This document shows positions 49,922 to 58,719 of a stretch of DNA of 64,000 bases, one piece after another. Below the pieces are notes generated by a model. The model had not been told where the DNA came from. It saw only the letters and a list, made by a program, of their open reading frames with translations, and searched no databases. Both the position numbers and the translations under genes were made by a program. Position 1 is the first letter of the stretch, and each line of letters starts with the position of its first letter. This stretch comes from Roseburia zhanii (GTDB lineage Bacteria > Bacillota > Clostridia > Lachnospirales > Lachnospiraceae), in assembly GCF_014287635.1 (NCBI RefSeq), contig NZ_JACOPH010000001.1:1-64000 (forward strand), in the 5' to 3' direction.

Positions 49922-52426
49922 ATGAATTTATCAGTCTGTATCATCACAAAAAATGAAAAAGAAAATTTAGAAAAATGCCTGCAGGCATTAGCTGGTTATG
50001 ATCTTGAAATTGTAGTAGCCGATACCGGTTCTACGGATGGAACATTAGAGATGATTAGAAACTATACAGGTTCCGTCTATGAGTTTCCTTGGTGTGATGA
50101 CTTTGCAAAAGCCAAAAACTATGTAGTATCAAAAGCAGTCAATGACAGGATACTTGTATTAGACAGTGATGAATATATACAGAAGATGGATATTAAACAG
50201 ATCCAGAACTGCTTTGACAAATTCCCAGAAGGCTTAGGACGGATTCGTAGAAAGAATTATTTTTATCAAAAAAATGAAATACAGGAAGAAGTAGAATACA
50301 TCAGCCGTTTGTTTGACAGAAGATACTATCAGTATGAGGGAAAGATACACGAACAGCTTGTAAGAAAAGATGGCGGTGCCATTAAAACTTATACGGCTCC
50401 GGTACAGATTGATCACAGTGGGTATTTACTGACTAAAGAAGAAAAAGCAAAAAAAGCAGAACGTAATATCAGCCTGTTAAAGCAGACGTTAGAAGAAAAT
50501 GGAGAAGATCCTTATATCTTGTATCAGCTTGGAAAAAGCTACTACATGGCAGAAGATTATAAAATGGCGAGTGATTATTTTTCCAAAGCCCTCTGGCATG
50601 ATCTTGATCCGAAGTTAGAATATGTGATTACAATGGTAGAAACGTATGGCTATGCACTGTTAAATTCCGGTCAAAAGAAGCAGGCATTGGGGCTTACCGG
50701 CCTTGAAGAAGAATTTGGTGGGACATCTGATTTTCAATTTCTGCTCGGACTTGTCTATATGAATAATGAGTATTTTGAACAGGCTGTCAATTCATTTTTA
50801 AAGGCGGTTTCTTTACATAACGGACGGGTGGTCGGAGTAGATTCTTATCTTGCTTATTATAATATTGGTGTGATTTATGAATGTCTGTCACGGATGAATC
50901 GTGCAACGGAATTTTATGTACAGGCAGGGGGATATCTTCCGGCAGTCAAACGTTTAGGACTTTACTATGAAGCAAAGAACAGCACACAGGCATATCTGTT
51001 TTACAGGCAGCAGGCTTATAAAAGTGACGGAAAGGCAAAAGAGGAATTAGAGGCTCTTGCAGAAAGCGTAAAAGAAAAAATGTCTGTTGTGGTAAATAAA
51101 ACAGCGATCGTCATTTTATCTTATAATACGTTAAATGAAACAAGAAATTGTATTGAAAGTATCCGCAGGCATTGTGATAGTGGGACATATGAACTGATCG
51201 TGATCGATAATGCGTCAAGTGATGGCAGCGTAGAATGGTTAAAGAACCAAAAGGATATTAAGTTGTGCTGTAATAAAGAGAACGTGGGATTTCCAAAAGG
51301 ATGCAATCAGGGAATCGCGATGGCAGAAGCAGACAGTAATATCTGGCTGTTAAACAGTGATACATTAGTTCCACCGGACGCATTGTTCTGGCTACAGATG
51401 GGATTGTATGAAAGTTCGGATATTGGAGCAGCAGGAAGTGTGACAAATTTTGCACCAAATTATCAGAATATTGATGATACGACAGTGACAGATCAGAATT
51501 ATTTAAGCTATGCTATGCGGCATAAGATTTCCGTAAGCAATCCTTATGAAAAGAAGATCTGGCTGGTTGGTTTTTCAGTACTGCTTAAAAGGAAGGCATT
51601 AGAGCAGGTAGGACTTTTAGATGAAAGATTTTCACCCGGAAATTATGAAGATACAGATCTTGGAATGCGTTTGGCGAATGCCGGCTGGCAGCAGCTTTTG
51701 TGCAGGAATAGTTTTATCTTTCATTATGGCAGTAAAAGCTTTGGAAAGAGAAAACCGGAATTTTCAAAGCTGTTAGAAACAAATCAGAAAAAATTTATAG
51801 AAAAATGGAATATGCATCCATCAAGATTTTCCTACATAAAAGTCTGGGAGGCAGAGCAGGTCAAAAGACCGGAAGAAGAAACGTTTCGCCTGCTAGATAT
51901 TGGCTGTGGAACTGGTGCAACTTTGGCAAGGATCATAAACAGGTATCCGGATGCAAAAGTGACCGGGGTTGAAAAACAGGAGAAAGCTGCCGGACTGGCA
52001 GCTAAGATTGCAGATGTATTGCAGTCAGATATTTGTGACATGAAGGAAGATGCCTATACAGACTGTTTTGATCAGATCTTAACGGGTGGGATCTGGGAAC
52101 ATATCCCAAAAGAGCAGGTATCTGCTGTATTTCGTAAGCTGCGCAGATGGGCAGGGAAAGATTGCATGATAACCGGTAGTATTTATAACCGTGAACATCC
52201 ATGGTGTCATTTGCTGCCAAAGGAGTATAAGAATCAGGATATCGGCATCGCAGATGCAGATCATGTTACAGGTTACACAGCAGAAGAATGGATTGACCTG
52301 TTAAATGCAGCCGGTATAAGGGTGGAGGAGTTTTCCTTTGCGAAAGAAAGCAGGGCAGAAGGTGTGACAGAGCCATATCAGTATTTTTGGAGAGGGAGAT
52401 TTGCTCAGAGAGGTTCTCTCTCATAA
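49922..52426 (+). CDS. Four-part fusion: GT2 - TPR - GT2 - methyltransferase
   Basis: About 834 residues. Domain 1 (1-190) is a WaaE/KdtX-like GT2: LSVCIITKNEKENLEKCLQA at 3-22 and VADTGSTDGTLEMI near 37. Domain 2 (about 190-380) is TPR-like repeats (YILYQLGKSYYMAEDYKMAS). Domain 3 (about 395-640) is a second GT2 (TAIVILSYNTLNETRNCIES, IDNASSDGSVEWLK, then YEDTDLGMRLANAGWQ). Domain 4 (about 655-830) is a class I methyltransferase (LLDIGCGTGATLARI). Start ATG 49922 with AAAGGAAAG. One polypeptide could add two sugars and methylate one of them. Confidence 0.85.
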   Translation: MNLSVCIITKNEKENLEKCLQALAGYDLEIVVADTGSTDGTLEMIRNYTGSVYEFPWCDDFAKAKNYVVSKAVNDRILVLDSDEYIQKMDIKQIQNCFDKFPEGLGRIRRKNYFYQKNEIQEEVEYISRLFDRRYYQYEGKIHEQLVRKDGGAIKTYTAPVQIDHSGYLLTKEEKAKKAERNISLLKQTLEENGEDPYILYQLGKSYYMAEDYKMASDYFSKALWHDLDPKLEYVITMVETYGYALLNSGQKKQALGLTGLEEEFGGTSDFQFLLGLVYMNNEYFEQAVNSFLKAVSLHNGRVVGVDSYLAYYNIGVIYECLSRMNRATEFYVQAGGYLPAVKRLGLYYEAKNSTQAYLFYRQQAYKSDGKAKEELEALAESVKEKMSVVVNKTAIVILSYNTLNETRNCIESIRRHCDSGTYELIVIDNASSDGSVEWLKNQKDIKLCCNKENVGFPKGCNQGIAMAEADSNIWLLNSDTLVPPDALFWLQMGLYESSDIGAAGSVTNFAPNYQNIDDTTVTDQNYLSYAMRHKISVSNPYEKKIWLVGFSVLLKRKALEQVGLLDERFSPGNYEDTDLGMRLANAGWQQLLCRNSFIFHYGSKSFGKRKPEFSKLLETNQKKFIEKWNMHPSRFSYIKVWEAEQVKRPEEETFRLLDIGCGTGATLARIINRYPDAKVTGVEKQEKAAGLAAKIADVLQSDICDMKEDAYTDCFDQILTGGIWEHIPKEQVSAVFRKLRRWAGKDCMITGSIYNREHPWCHLLPKEYKNQDIGIADADHVTGYTAEEWIDLLNAAGIRVEEFSFAKESRAEGVTEPYQYFWRGRFAQRGSLS

Positions 52427-52485
52427 GATCAGAAATGAAATATGGTCTGAAAATGACATCGGAAATGCGAAGGAGGATTGATGGG

Positions 52486-52671
52486 ATGTGTACTTTGAGT
52501 GATGCAATATTAGAACAGGGATTAGAACAAGGACTAGAGCGAGGAATTGCAACTGTTATACTGCGTATGCTGCAAAATGGGAAAGCACCCGAGGAAATTG
52601 CTGAACTAACAGGCTATGATATAGCATATATCAGGCAGATCCATCATCAAAATACTATAGAAGCAAAATAA
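52486..52671 (+). CDS. C-terminal remnant resembling Rpn-family (PD-(D/E)XK) nuclease/transposase
   Basis: A 61-residue frame (MCTLSDAILEQGLEQGLERG, then a helix and EEIAELTGYDIAYIRQ) with AAGGAGG 9 bases upstream. The same frame is open upstream to 52435 and carries matching residues. EQG-EQG repeats after a MC-LSD box are what I associate with the C-terminus of Lachnospiraceae Rpn/recombination-promoting nuclease proteins. The catalytic N-terminal domain is absent. It probably marks an old insertion or rearrangement between two glycosyltransferase genes. Confidence 0.4.
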   Translation: MCTLSDAILEQGLEQGLERGIATVILRMLQNGKAPEEIAELTGYDIAYIRQIHHQNTIEAK

Positions 52672-52685
52672 ATGTGGAGAACACC

Positions 52686-53909
52686 ATGAAAGAAAACATT
52701 TTATTTATACAAGGCATCTACGATACGATCGATCTGTTTATCGCAGATCTGTCTGCAGCATTTGAAGAATTAGGTGATGCTGTCTATATTCTTGATGTGC
52801 GGGAAAAAGATACCTTTTTGCAGAAACTTTGGAACTTATTGGAAGAACCGGGCATTGATGCAGTTGTGACATTTAACAATATCGGCTATAATCTGTCTTT
52901 TTCAGAAGGAAAAAATATATGGGAAGAAAAGAATATCCCATACTATAATATTTTGATGGATCATCCCTTTCATTATGACCAACCACTCCGTCATGCACCG
53001 AAAACATCGAGGATATTCTGTACAGACCGTAACCATGTGACTTATCTGAAACGTTTTTATCCGGAACTTGCCCATGTAGATTTCCTGCCACATGCAGGTA
53101 TGGAAGCAGATATTTCCCGGCCATCAGAAGCGGGAACATGCTATCTTAGTTATGGAAAAGAAGTATCACACCCATGCATAAAAGAACGGCAGATCGATGT
53201 CTTGTATGCGGGCAGTCTTTCAAAATATGTGGCAGAAGGGTTAGTGCCGGATTTAGGAGAAATTCAGGAATATGATGCGTTTGCATTAACGCAGGAAGTG
53301 TTAAAAAATCTGATACAAAATCCATATCAGACAACAGAAGATGTGGTCGAAACATATTTTCAGTCAATCGGGATACAGTATTCCGACGAAGAATTATGCA
53401 GGCAGATCACAAAACTGCGTTTTTTAGATTCATTTGCAACTTCGTATTACAGGGAACAGTCGGTCAGGCTTCTAGTAGAGCACGGCATTAAGGTAGCAGT
53501 ATTTGGCGGCGGCTGGGATCAGTGTGAGTGGGCAGACAATCCGAATCTTTTATATGGTGGAAAAGTACTTGCACCACAGGTGTTAGAGCTGATGAACCAC
53601 AGTAAGATTGTGCTAAATACCATGACATGGTATAAAAATGGAATACATGACCGGATCATCAATGGTATGCTGGCAAAATCGGTTGTAGTCACAGATACGT
53701 CACAGTATCTGAAAGAAGAACAAAAAAAGATGGCAGATACAGGTTTTGTTACGTTTGAACTTCCGGAAATACAGCATCTGCCGGGGATCGTGGAAGATTT
53801 ACTGCAACAGGCAGATAAGATGCAGGCGATCGCAGATTGTGGATATCTGTACGCAAAAAACAATCATACGTGGATAAAGCGTGCAGAATATTTAAAAAGA
53901 ACACGATAA
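52686..53909 (+). CDS. CgeB-like glycosyltransferase D
   Basis: About 407 residues, start ATG 52686 (MKENILFIQGIYDTIDLFIA) with GGAGA 6 bases before. A GTG at 52674 is an alternative. It is a more distant member of the family: N-terminal domain 1-180 (TEDRNHVTYLKRFYPEL-like), and a C-terminal glycosyltransferase-like part with VAVFGGGWDQCEWADNPNLL near 260 and INGMLAKSVVVTDTSQYLKE near 325. It ends at the bidirectional terminator. The donor is unknown. Confidence 0.75.
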   Translation: MKENILFIQGIYDTIDLFIADLSAAFEELGDAVYILDVREKDTFLQKLWNLLEEPGIDAVVTFNNIGYNLSFSEGKNIWEEKNIPYYNILMDHPFHYDQPLRHAPKTSRIFCTDRNHVTYLKRFYPELAHVDFLPHAGMEADISRPSEAGTCYLSYGKEVSHPCIKERQIDVLYAGSLSKYVAEGLVPDLGEIQEYDAFALTQEVLKNLIQNPYQTTEDVVETYFQSIGIQYSDEELCRQITKLRFLDSFATSYYREQSVRLLVEHGIKVAVFGGGWDQCEWADNPNLLYGGKVLAPQVLELMNHSKIVLNTMTWYKNGIHDRIINGMLAKSVVVTDTSQYLKEEQKKMADTGFVTFELPEIQHLPGIVEDLLQQADKMQAIADCGYLYAKNNHTWIKRAEYLKRTR

Positions 53910-53912
53910 AAT

Positions 53913-53952
53913 AAAAAGCCGTGCAGAAAAATGAAATCTGCACGGCTTTTTT
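53913..53952. terminator. Bidirectional terminator at the end of the glycan region
   Basis: A 15-bp stem (AAAAAGCCGTGCAGA at 53913-53927 with its complement at 53937-53951), 9-base loop, T-runs on both strands. It ends the long plus-strand glycan run and the opposing fliD-like gene. Confidence 0.93.
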
Positions 53953-53961
53953 CACACTTTT

Positions 53962-55257
53962 TTAACAATATCGGTCTAACATCATACCAGAGTAGATAGA
54001 AGAATAATATGGAGAAGTAAAATTTCTTCCCGGACGTTTATAGGCAACGATGATCTTATCTACATATTTGATCGGGTTGATTGAGGCGTTATCTGCTTTT
54101 GCAAACAGTGAGTTTTTAAACGAATTCAATATAGAAAACGCAGCACTTGGATCTTCGGTATCAAGTGCGTCGGCAAGTAATGTTTTATCGATCGTGATGG
54201 AACCGCTTTCATTTACAATCATGCCGATATTTTCAAGGTTATCCTTATAGGAATAGGAAACATTTTTCAGATCACGCAGAAGGCGGTTGCCCTGTGCACT
54301 GGACGAATAGTTCTCTCCTGTTTCTATAAAACCATTATAGGCATCGACGAGTTTTTGCAGGTTATCTGCAACAGCATCGATACTGGTCTTAAAACCGATA
54401 GCAGACGGATGGTCTGTCCGGCTGATGCCATGTAAGGTCAGTTCAAAAATGTTATTGATCGTAAATGTATTCGAGTAAGAACTGTGTTCTTTACCGTTTA
54501 GGATAAATGACGAGTTATGTGCCGGAGCACTGACATGCTCAATGCCTAATACTTCCATTGCTGCAATCGAACCGGAAGAAGCACTTGGTTTGATCTCAAA
54601 AAGAGAAGTTTCGTTTTCACTTAAACCCGTCTGTTTTGAAGTCAGCTTTAAGGAACTGCGGTTTTTCTCATCAATCATGACTTCGGCTGTCAGACCGACA
54701 CCGGATGTATTAAATAAACGGGTGAGCTTATCCTGTATGGAACGGTTGGTATCGTCTGGATTTACCGTAAACTGAAATTCGTAGGAATTTGTCGCTGTCG
54801 TCAGATCAAAAGAGTAATCACCCGGCGGTATATCAAGGGAATCACCAAACAAAAAATTACCTAAATTAACCTGCGGTGTGGCGAGCTGTTTTACTTCTAT
54901 ATTAAATTGCTGTGAATTTTCCGAATTATTGTTCGAACCTATGTAAGCAACGGATACAATATCTTCATCAGAAGATACAGCAACCTTTTTCTGGAAAGAA
55001 CTCTCTAATCCATCTGTATCATCAGAAAGAGAAGAAATCACATTTTTGATCTGGCGGGTATGTTCCTTGATATCGATCAGAAAGCGCGGAACATCCTCAG
55101 ACTGTTTCAATTTGTAAAGAGGGGCTTCCCGATTGATCTTTAATATACTGTTATAGACATGGCGCAGTTCACTTTTTTTGTGAGTGTCATAGCGCGATGC
55201 AGCGAAGCTGCCATAAGTGCTTAGGTAATAATGATAAGCGTTGTCAACGGCTGACAT
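53962..55257 (-). CDS. Second FliD-like filament cap protein
   Basis: 431 residues with no signal peptide. FliD-like features: FNIEVKQLATPQVNLG near 118 (N-terminal FliD domain) and a C-terminal FliD block with LVDAYNGFIETGE near 306, RLLRDLKNV and IGMIVNESGSITIDKTLLAD near 341. It lacks the very N-terminal start sequence of the main FliD (GMNSGLDT) and its long middle insertion. Predicted helices at 20-80 replace the usual N-terminus. A GGAGGGG site precedes the start. Either an alternative cap or a cap-related regulator. It is alone, 40 kb from the main fliD. Confidence 0.75.
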   Translation of the reverse strand: MSAVDNAYHYYLSTYGSFAASRYDTHKKSELRHVYNSILKINREAPLYKLKQSEDVPRFLIDIKEHTRQIKNVISSLSDDTDGLESSFQKKVAVSSDEDIVSVAYIGSNNNSENSQQFNIEVKQLATPQVNLGNFLFGDSLDIPPGDYSFDLTTATNSYEFQFTVNPDDTNRSIQDKLTRLFNTSGVGLTAEVMIDEKNRSSLKLTSKQTGLSENETSLFEIKPSASSGSIAAMEVLGIEHVSAPAHNSSFILNGKEHSSYSNTFTINNIFELTLHGISRTDHPSAIGFKTSIDAVADNLQKLVDAYNGFIETGENYSSSAQGNRLLRDLKNVSYSYKDNLENIGMIVNESGSITIDKTLLADALDTEDPSAAFSILNSFKNSLFAKADNASINPIKYVDKIIVAYKRPGRNFTSPYYSSIYSGMMLDRYC

Positions 55258-55394
55258 AGAAACCCCTCCTTTCTTCCATGAAATGTGTGCAGAAAATCAA
55301 CAGTTGAATATCCCGGGATCATCCTCAGATCCTGTGATTGATATTCTGCACTGGGGGTGTGATAAATCCTTTAAGTCCTTTTATAACTATATAA

Positions 55395-55422
55395 ATTATA
55401 CTATATCCGTGTACATAAGTCA
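55395..55422 (-). promoter_or_regulatory. Possible SigA promoter of the fliD-like gene
   Basis: Minus strand TGACTT (55417-55422), 16 bp, TATAAT (55395-55400). A SigD-type -10 is not seen here, unlike for other flagellar genes in this window. Confidence 0.35.
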
Positions 55423-55534
55423 CGAAAAAATAATATCTCATAACTAATATCGTAAACTTCCTTAAAATAATGAAGATTAAATTTATAAAAATTTCAAAAA
55501 GCATTTTAAATGACCGGATTGCATTAAAAAACTG

Positions 55535-55563
55535 TTGACGGAGCGAAAAGAGTGTGTTACTAT
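55535..55563 (+). promoter_or_regulatory. SigA promoter of rpmG-secE-nusG-rplKA
   Basis: TTGACG (55535-55540), 17 bp, TACTAT (55558-55563). This is one mismatch per box from consensus. It gives a leader of about 80 bases before rpmG. Confidence 0.7.
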
Positions 55564-55648
55564 AGAACAGCTTGGAAGTAGGTCTTTTTTTTATGCCTAA
55601 AAATAAGGCATCAGAAAAACACACAATGAAATTATGGAGGTGGAAGTT

Positions 55649-55798
55649 GTGCGCACGAAAATTACATTGGCATGCACAGAATGCAAACAGCGTAATTACA
55701 ACATGACAAAGGACAAGAAAGCTCATCCGGACAGAATGGAAACGAAAAAGTATTGTAGATTCTGTAGAACACATACTTTACACAAAGAAACCAAATAA
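55649..55798 (+). CDS. rpmG: Ribosomal protein bL33
   Basis: 49 residues, GTG start at 55649 after GGAGGTGGAAG. Zinc-binding form: [10 protein letters not shown] (two Cys) and [10 protein letters not shown] (two Cys), plus a basic tail HKETK. bL33 sits in the large subunit near the E site. It is too short for common gene-finding limits but unmistakable, and it is in its usual place directly before secE. Confidence 0.97.
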   Translation: MRTKITLACTECKQRNYNMTKDKKAHPDRMETKKYCRFCRTHTLHKETK

Positions 55799-55823
55799 TC
55801 AGGTTGAGCAAAGGAGTTGGATC

Positions 55824-56033
55824 ATGGCAGATAACGCAAAATTAGAAAAAGCTCCTAAAACGAGCTGGTTCGAAGGTTTGAAAGCCGAGTTCGGCAAGAT
55901 TGTCTGGCCGGCAAAAGAATCACTTGCAAAACAGACTGTAGCTGTAGTCGCTGTATCAGTTGTAGTCGGTTTATTGATTGCAGTGCTGGATACATTTATC
56001 CAGTATGGTATTGATTTCCTGGTAAAATTATAA
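55824..56033 (+). CDS. secE: Preprotein translocase subunit SecE
   Basis: 69 residues. SecE clamps SecY in the membrane channel. The motif FEGLKAEFGKIVWPAKESLA lies in the amphipathic part (about 14-33). It is followed by one transmembrane helix (about 35-57) and a short tail. Gene order with nusG is universal in Firmicutes. Confidence 0.97.
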   Translation: MADNAKLEKAPKTSWFEGLKAEFGKIVWPAKESLAKQTVAVVAVSVVVGLLIAVLDTFIQYGIDFLVKL

Positions 56034-56045
56034 TGGAGGCGTTTT

Positions 56046-56564
56046 ATGGCAGAGGCACACTGGTATGTAGTTCATACCTATTCGGGATATGAGAATAAGG
56101 TAAAGGCGAACATTGACAAAACGATTGAAAACAGACATTTAGAGGATCAGATTCTTGAAGTAAGAGTCCCGATGCAGGATGTTTTTGAGATGAAGAACGG
56201 TGCGAAAAAGCAAGTTTCTAAGAAGATGTTTCCGGGATATGTCCTCATCAATATGGTTATGAATGATGATACATGGTATGTGGTCAGAAACACCCGAGGC
56301 GTTACAGGGTTTGTAGGACCGGGATCAAAACCGGTACCACTGACAGACGAAGAAATGATGCCGCTGGGAATCAAAAATGAAAACATTGAGGTCGATTTTG
56401 AAGAAGGTGACACAGTTGTAGTTACCGGAGGTGTCTGGAAAGATACCGTTGGCGTGATTCAGGCAATGAATCATAGCAAACAGATCGTAACGATCAATGT
56501 AGAATTATTCGGTCGCGAAACACCGGTAGAGATCAGTTTCGCAGAAGTCAAGAAGATGGATTAA
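56046..56564 (+). CDS. nusG: Transcription factor NusG
   Basis: 172 residues. NGN domain (HWYVVHTYSGYENKVKANID at 5-24, GYVLINMVMN near 62), acidic linker, and C-terminal KOW domain (EEGDTVVVTGGVWKDTVGVI near 120). It binds RNA polymerase and couples pausing and termination. The gene is 12 bases after secE with GGAGG as ribosome site. Confidence 0.97.
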   Translation: MAEAHWYVVHTYSGYENKVKANIDKTIENRHLEDQILEVRVPMQDVFEMKNGAKKQVSKKMFPGYVLINMVMNDDTWYVVRNTRGVTGFVGPGSKPVPLTDEEMMPLGIKNENIEVDFEEGDTVVVTGGVWKDTVGVIQAMNHSKQIVTINVELFGRETPVEISFAEVKKMD

Positions 56565-56579
56565 GGAGGTTAATTCCAA

Positions 56580-57005
56580 ATGGCAAAGAAAGTTGAAGGA
56601 TATATTAAATTACAGATTCCTGCTGGAAAGGCAACACCTGCTCCTCCAGTTGGACCAGCATTAGGACAGCATGGCGTAAATATCGTAGAATTTACAAAGC
56701 AGTTCAATGCCAGAACAGCAGATCAGGGAGATCTGATTATCCCTGTAGTTATCACAGTTTATGCAGACAGAAGTTTTAGCTTCGTAACAAAGACTCCGCC
56801 TGCTCCTGTACTGATCAAGAAAGCCTGCAACATCAAATCTGGTTCTGCAACACCGAACAAGACAAAGGTTGCTACTATTTCCAAAGCAAAGCTTCAGGAG
56901 ATCGCAGAGTTAAAAATGCCTGACTTAAATGCAGCTTCAGTAGAAGCAGCTATGAGCATGATCGCTGGTACAGCAAGATCTATGGGCGTAACTGTAGAAG
57001 AATAA
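56580..57005 (+). CDS. rplK: Ribosomal protein uL11
   Basis: 141 residues. It forms the GTPase-associated centre with 23S r[23 protein letters not shown] at 7-26 (the thiostrepton-binding proline segment) and [20 protein letters not shown] near 112 are standard. AAGGAGG lies just upstream of the ATG. Confidence 0.98.
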   Translation: MAKKVEGYIKLQIPAGKATPAPPVGPALGQHGVNIVEFTKQFNARTADQGDLIIPVVITVYADRSFSFVTKTPPAPVLIKKACNIKSGSATPNKTKVATISKAKLQEIAELKMPDLNAASVEAAMSMIAGTARSMGVTVEE

Positions 57006-57044
57006 TTTGAAAAGAATACTGCGGATACAGCGATTCGCGGTACT

Positions 57045-57096
57045 TGAAAGAATTTCCCATAAAAGTGGGAGGGAGATACTCCCCCGATAATACCAC
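57045..57096 (+). promoter_or_regulatory. Hairpins in the rplK-rplA gap (possible L1 binding site)
   Basis: Two adjoining short stems, TCCCA/TGGGA (57055-57059 with 57066-57070) and GGGAG/CTCCC (57071-57075 with 57079-57083), lie in the 105-base gap before rplA. Ribosomal protein L1 represses its own operon by binding such mRNA in other bacteria. Whether this particular fold is the site is an inference. Confidence 0.4.
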
Positions 57097-57110
57097 AGGA
57101 GGTTATGAAT

Positions 57111-57806
57111 ATGAAACGAGGAAAGAAATATTTAGAAGCTGCAAAAGCTATCGACAAAGCAGCTTTATACGAAAAAGACGAAGCTGTTGCATTAGCAAAA
57201 AAAGCAGCAGTTGCAAAATTTGATGAAACAATCGAAGCTCATATCAGAACTGGATGTGACGGACGTCATGCAGAGCAGCAGATCCGTGGAGCAGTTGTTC
57301 TGCCACACGGAACAGGAAAAACTGTTCGTGTATTAGTTTTCGCAAAAGGAACTAAAGTTGACGAAGCACAGGCAGCAGGTGCAGATTTCGTTGGTGGTGA
57401 AGAACTCATTCCAAAGATCCAGAACGAAGGCTGGCTTGACTTTGATGTAGTAGTAGCTACACCGGATATGATGGGTGTTGTTGGTCGTTTAGGACGTGTA
57501 CTCGGACCAAAAGGTTTAATGCCAAACCCGAAAGCCGGAACAGTTACTATGGATGTGACAAAAGCTGTAAACGACATCAAAGCTGGTAAGATTGAGTACA
57601 GATTAGATAAAAATAACATTATCCATGTGCCAATTGGAAAAGCATCCTTTACAGAAGAACAGTTAGCGAACAACTTCCAGACTCTTATGGATGCAATCAA
57701 CAAAGCAAAACCAAGCAGCTTAAAAGGACAGTACATCAAGAGCATTACATTAGCTCCTACAATGGGACCTGGTGTAAAAGTAAACGTAGTAAAAGTTGCT
57801 CAGTAA
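57111..57806 (+). CDS. rplA: Ribosomal protein uL1
   Basis: 231 residues. It forms the mobile stalk by the E site and represses its own operon in many bacteria. [15 protein letters not shown] start, [20 protein letters not shown] near 78 and [20 protein letters not shown] near 132 are hallmark L1 sequence. I take the ATG at 57111: AGGAGG at 57097-57102 is 8 bases ahead, whereas the ATG at 57105 is only 2 away. Confidence 0.98.
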   Translation: MKRGKKYLEAAKAIDKAALYEKDEAVALAKKAAVAKFDETIEAHIRTGCDGRHAEQQIRGAVVLPHGTGKTVRVLVFAKGTKVDEAQAAGADFVGGEELIPKIQNEGWLDFDVVVATPDMMGVVGRLGRVLGPKGLMPNPKAGTVTMDVTKAVNDIKAGKIEYRLDKNNIIHVPIGKASFTEEQLANNFQTLMDAINKAKPSSLKGQYIKSITLAPTMGPGVKVNVVKVAQ

Positions 57807-57818
57807 TTGAATTGTTTA

Positions 57819-57847
57819 TTGACATCTATAATATATCATGCTATAAT
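57819..57847 (+). promoter_or_regulatory. Consensus SigA promoter of rplJL
   Basis: TTGACA (57819-57824), 17 bp, TATAAT (57842-57847): a perfect consensus, as expected for a heavily used ribosomal promoter. It drives the L10 leader and rplJ-rplL. Confidence 0.88.
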
Positions 57848-57960
57848 GCATAAGCATGTGTGAAGAATATTCGCACATACAAGCAAGTAAAAGCATATTG
57901 CCGAAGACAGCAGGTGTCCATCAGGGCATAATCGCAAAGAGCCTGCCGAGGGATTTTGAA
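57848..57960 (+). ncRNA. Ribosomal protein L10 leader RNA
   Basis: The 5' UTR of rplJ contains the conserved L10 leader core: CCGAAGACAGCAGGTG (57901-57916) pairing with GCCTGCCGAGGG (57941-57952) across a short central loop. In Firmicutes the L10(L12)4 complex binds this RNA and turns down its own expression. The region 57807-58115 contains no gene apart from this leader and the terminator at 57988-58018. Confidence 0.85.
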
Positions 57961-57987
57961 GATTTTATCTTTTAAAAATGATGATTA

Positions 57988-58018
57988 CCTCTCTGTCTTT
58001 GGGCAGAGAGGTTTTTTT
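57988..58018 (+). terminator. Attenuator-type terminator in the L10 leader
   Basis: CCTCTCTG (57988-57995) pairs with CAGAGAGG (58004-58011), followed by seven T (58012-58018), about 100 bases before rplJ. As it lies inside the leader, it probably ends transcription early when L10 binds the leader. Confidence 0.85.
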
Positions 58019-58115
58019 ACGGAATGCCGGAATATCCGGCAGGAAGTATTTTTAGAGAAGAACTTCCTTTATACGGTATATATGTTCAAAAATATTAAAA
58101 GGAGGTGCACGATTC

Positions 58116-58667
58116 GTGGCAAAAGTAGAATTAAAACAACCAATCGTTCAGGAGATTTCTGAAAACATCAAAGATGCACAGTCAGTTGTAGTAGTTGATT
58201 ACCGCGGTCTTACAGTTGCAGAAGATACACAGTTACGTAAGCAGCTTAGAGAAGCAGGTGTTACTTACAAAGTATATAAGAATACTATGATGAATTTTGC
58301 ATTCAAGGGAACAGACTTCGAAAGCCTTGCTCCGGTATTAGAAGGACCAAGCGCAATCGCAGTCTCTACTACAGATGCAACAGCTCCTGCAAGAGTATTA
58401 GCTAAATTTGCGAAGACAGCTCCGGCTTTAGAAATCAAAGCAGGCGTTGTAGAAGGAACATTCTATGATGCAGACGGTATGAAAGCTATCGCAGCCGTTC
58501 CATCAAGAGAAGAATTACTGTCCAAATTCCTTGGAAGTATCCAGTCACCTATTACGAATTTGGCTCGTGTGCTTAACCAGATCGCTGAAAAAGGCGGTGC
58601 AGGTGAAGCAACAGCAGCAGTAGAAACAGAAGCTGCAGTAGAAGCTCCGGCAACAGAGGAAGCTTAG
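58116..58667 (+). CDS. rplJ: Ribosomal protein uL10
   Basis: 183 residues, GTG start with GGAGGTG upstream (58102-58108). The N-terminal rRNA-binding domain contains SVVVVDYRGLTVAEDTQLRK near 24-43. The C-terminal helix carries the L7/L12 dimers (about 140-183, Ala/Glu-rich, ending ATEEA). It autoregulates through the leader upstream. Confidence 0.98.
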   Translation: MAKVELKQPIVQEISENIKDAQSVVVVDYRGLTVAEDTQLRKQLREAGVTYKVYKNTMMNFAFKGTDFESLAPVLEGPSAIAVSTTDATAPARVLAKFAKTAPALEIKAGVVEGTFYDADGMKAIAAVPSREELLSKFLGSIQSPITNLARVLNQIAEKGGAGEATAAVETEAAVEAPATEEA

Positions 58668-58719
58668 GGATCATTTATAACAAATAATTAAAAAATATCA
58701 TTTACGGAGGTAAATTAAA

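Larger units (their letters stand above)
55258..55648. other. Divergent control region, no gene
   Basis: 391 bases separate the fliD-like gene (minus) from rpmG (plus). It holds a candidate minus-strand promoter (55395-55422) and a clear plus-strand one (55535-55563). The rest is AT-rich and I see no gene or strong structure in it. It marks the border between the flagellar island and the housekeeping ribosomal/RNA polymerase genes. Confidence 0.6.

Noticed and set aside
55258..55648. Short reading frames in the gap before rpmG
   Set aside because: No ribosome sites, no homology, AT-rich composition. The gap is explained by two promoters.
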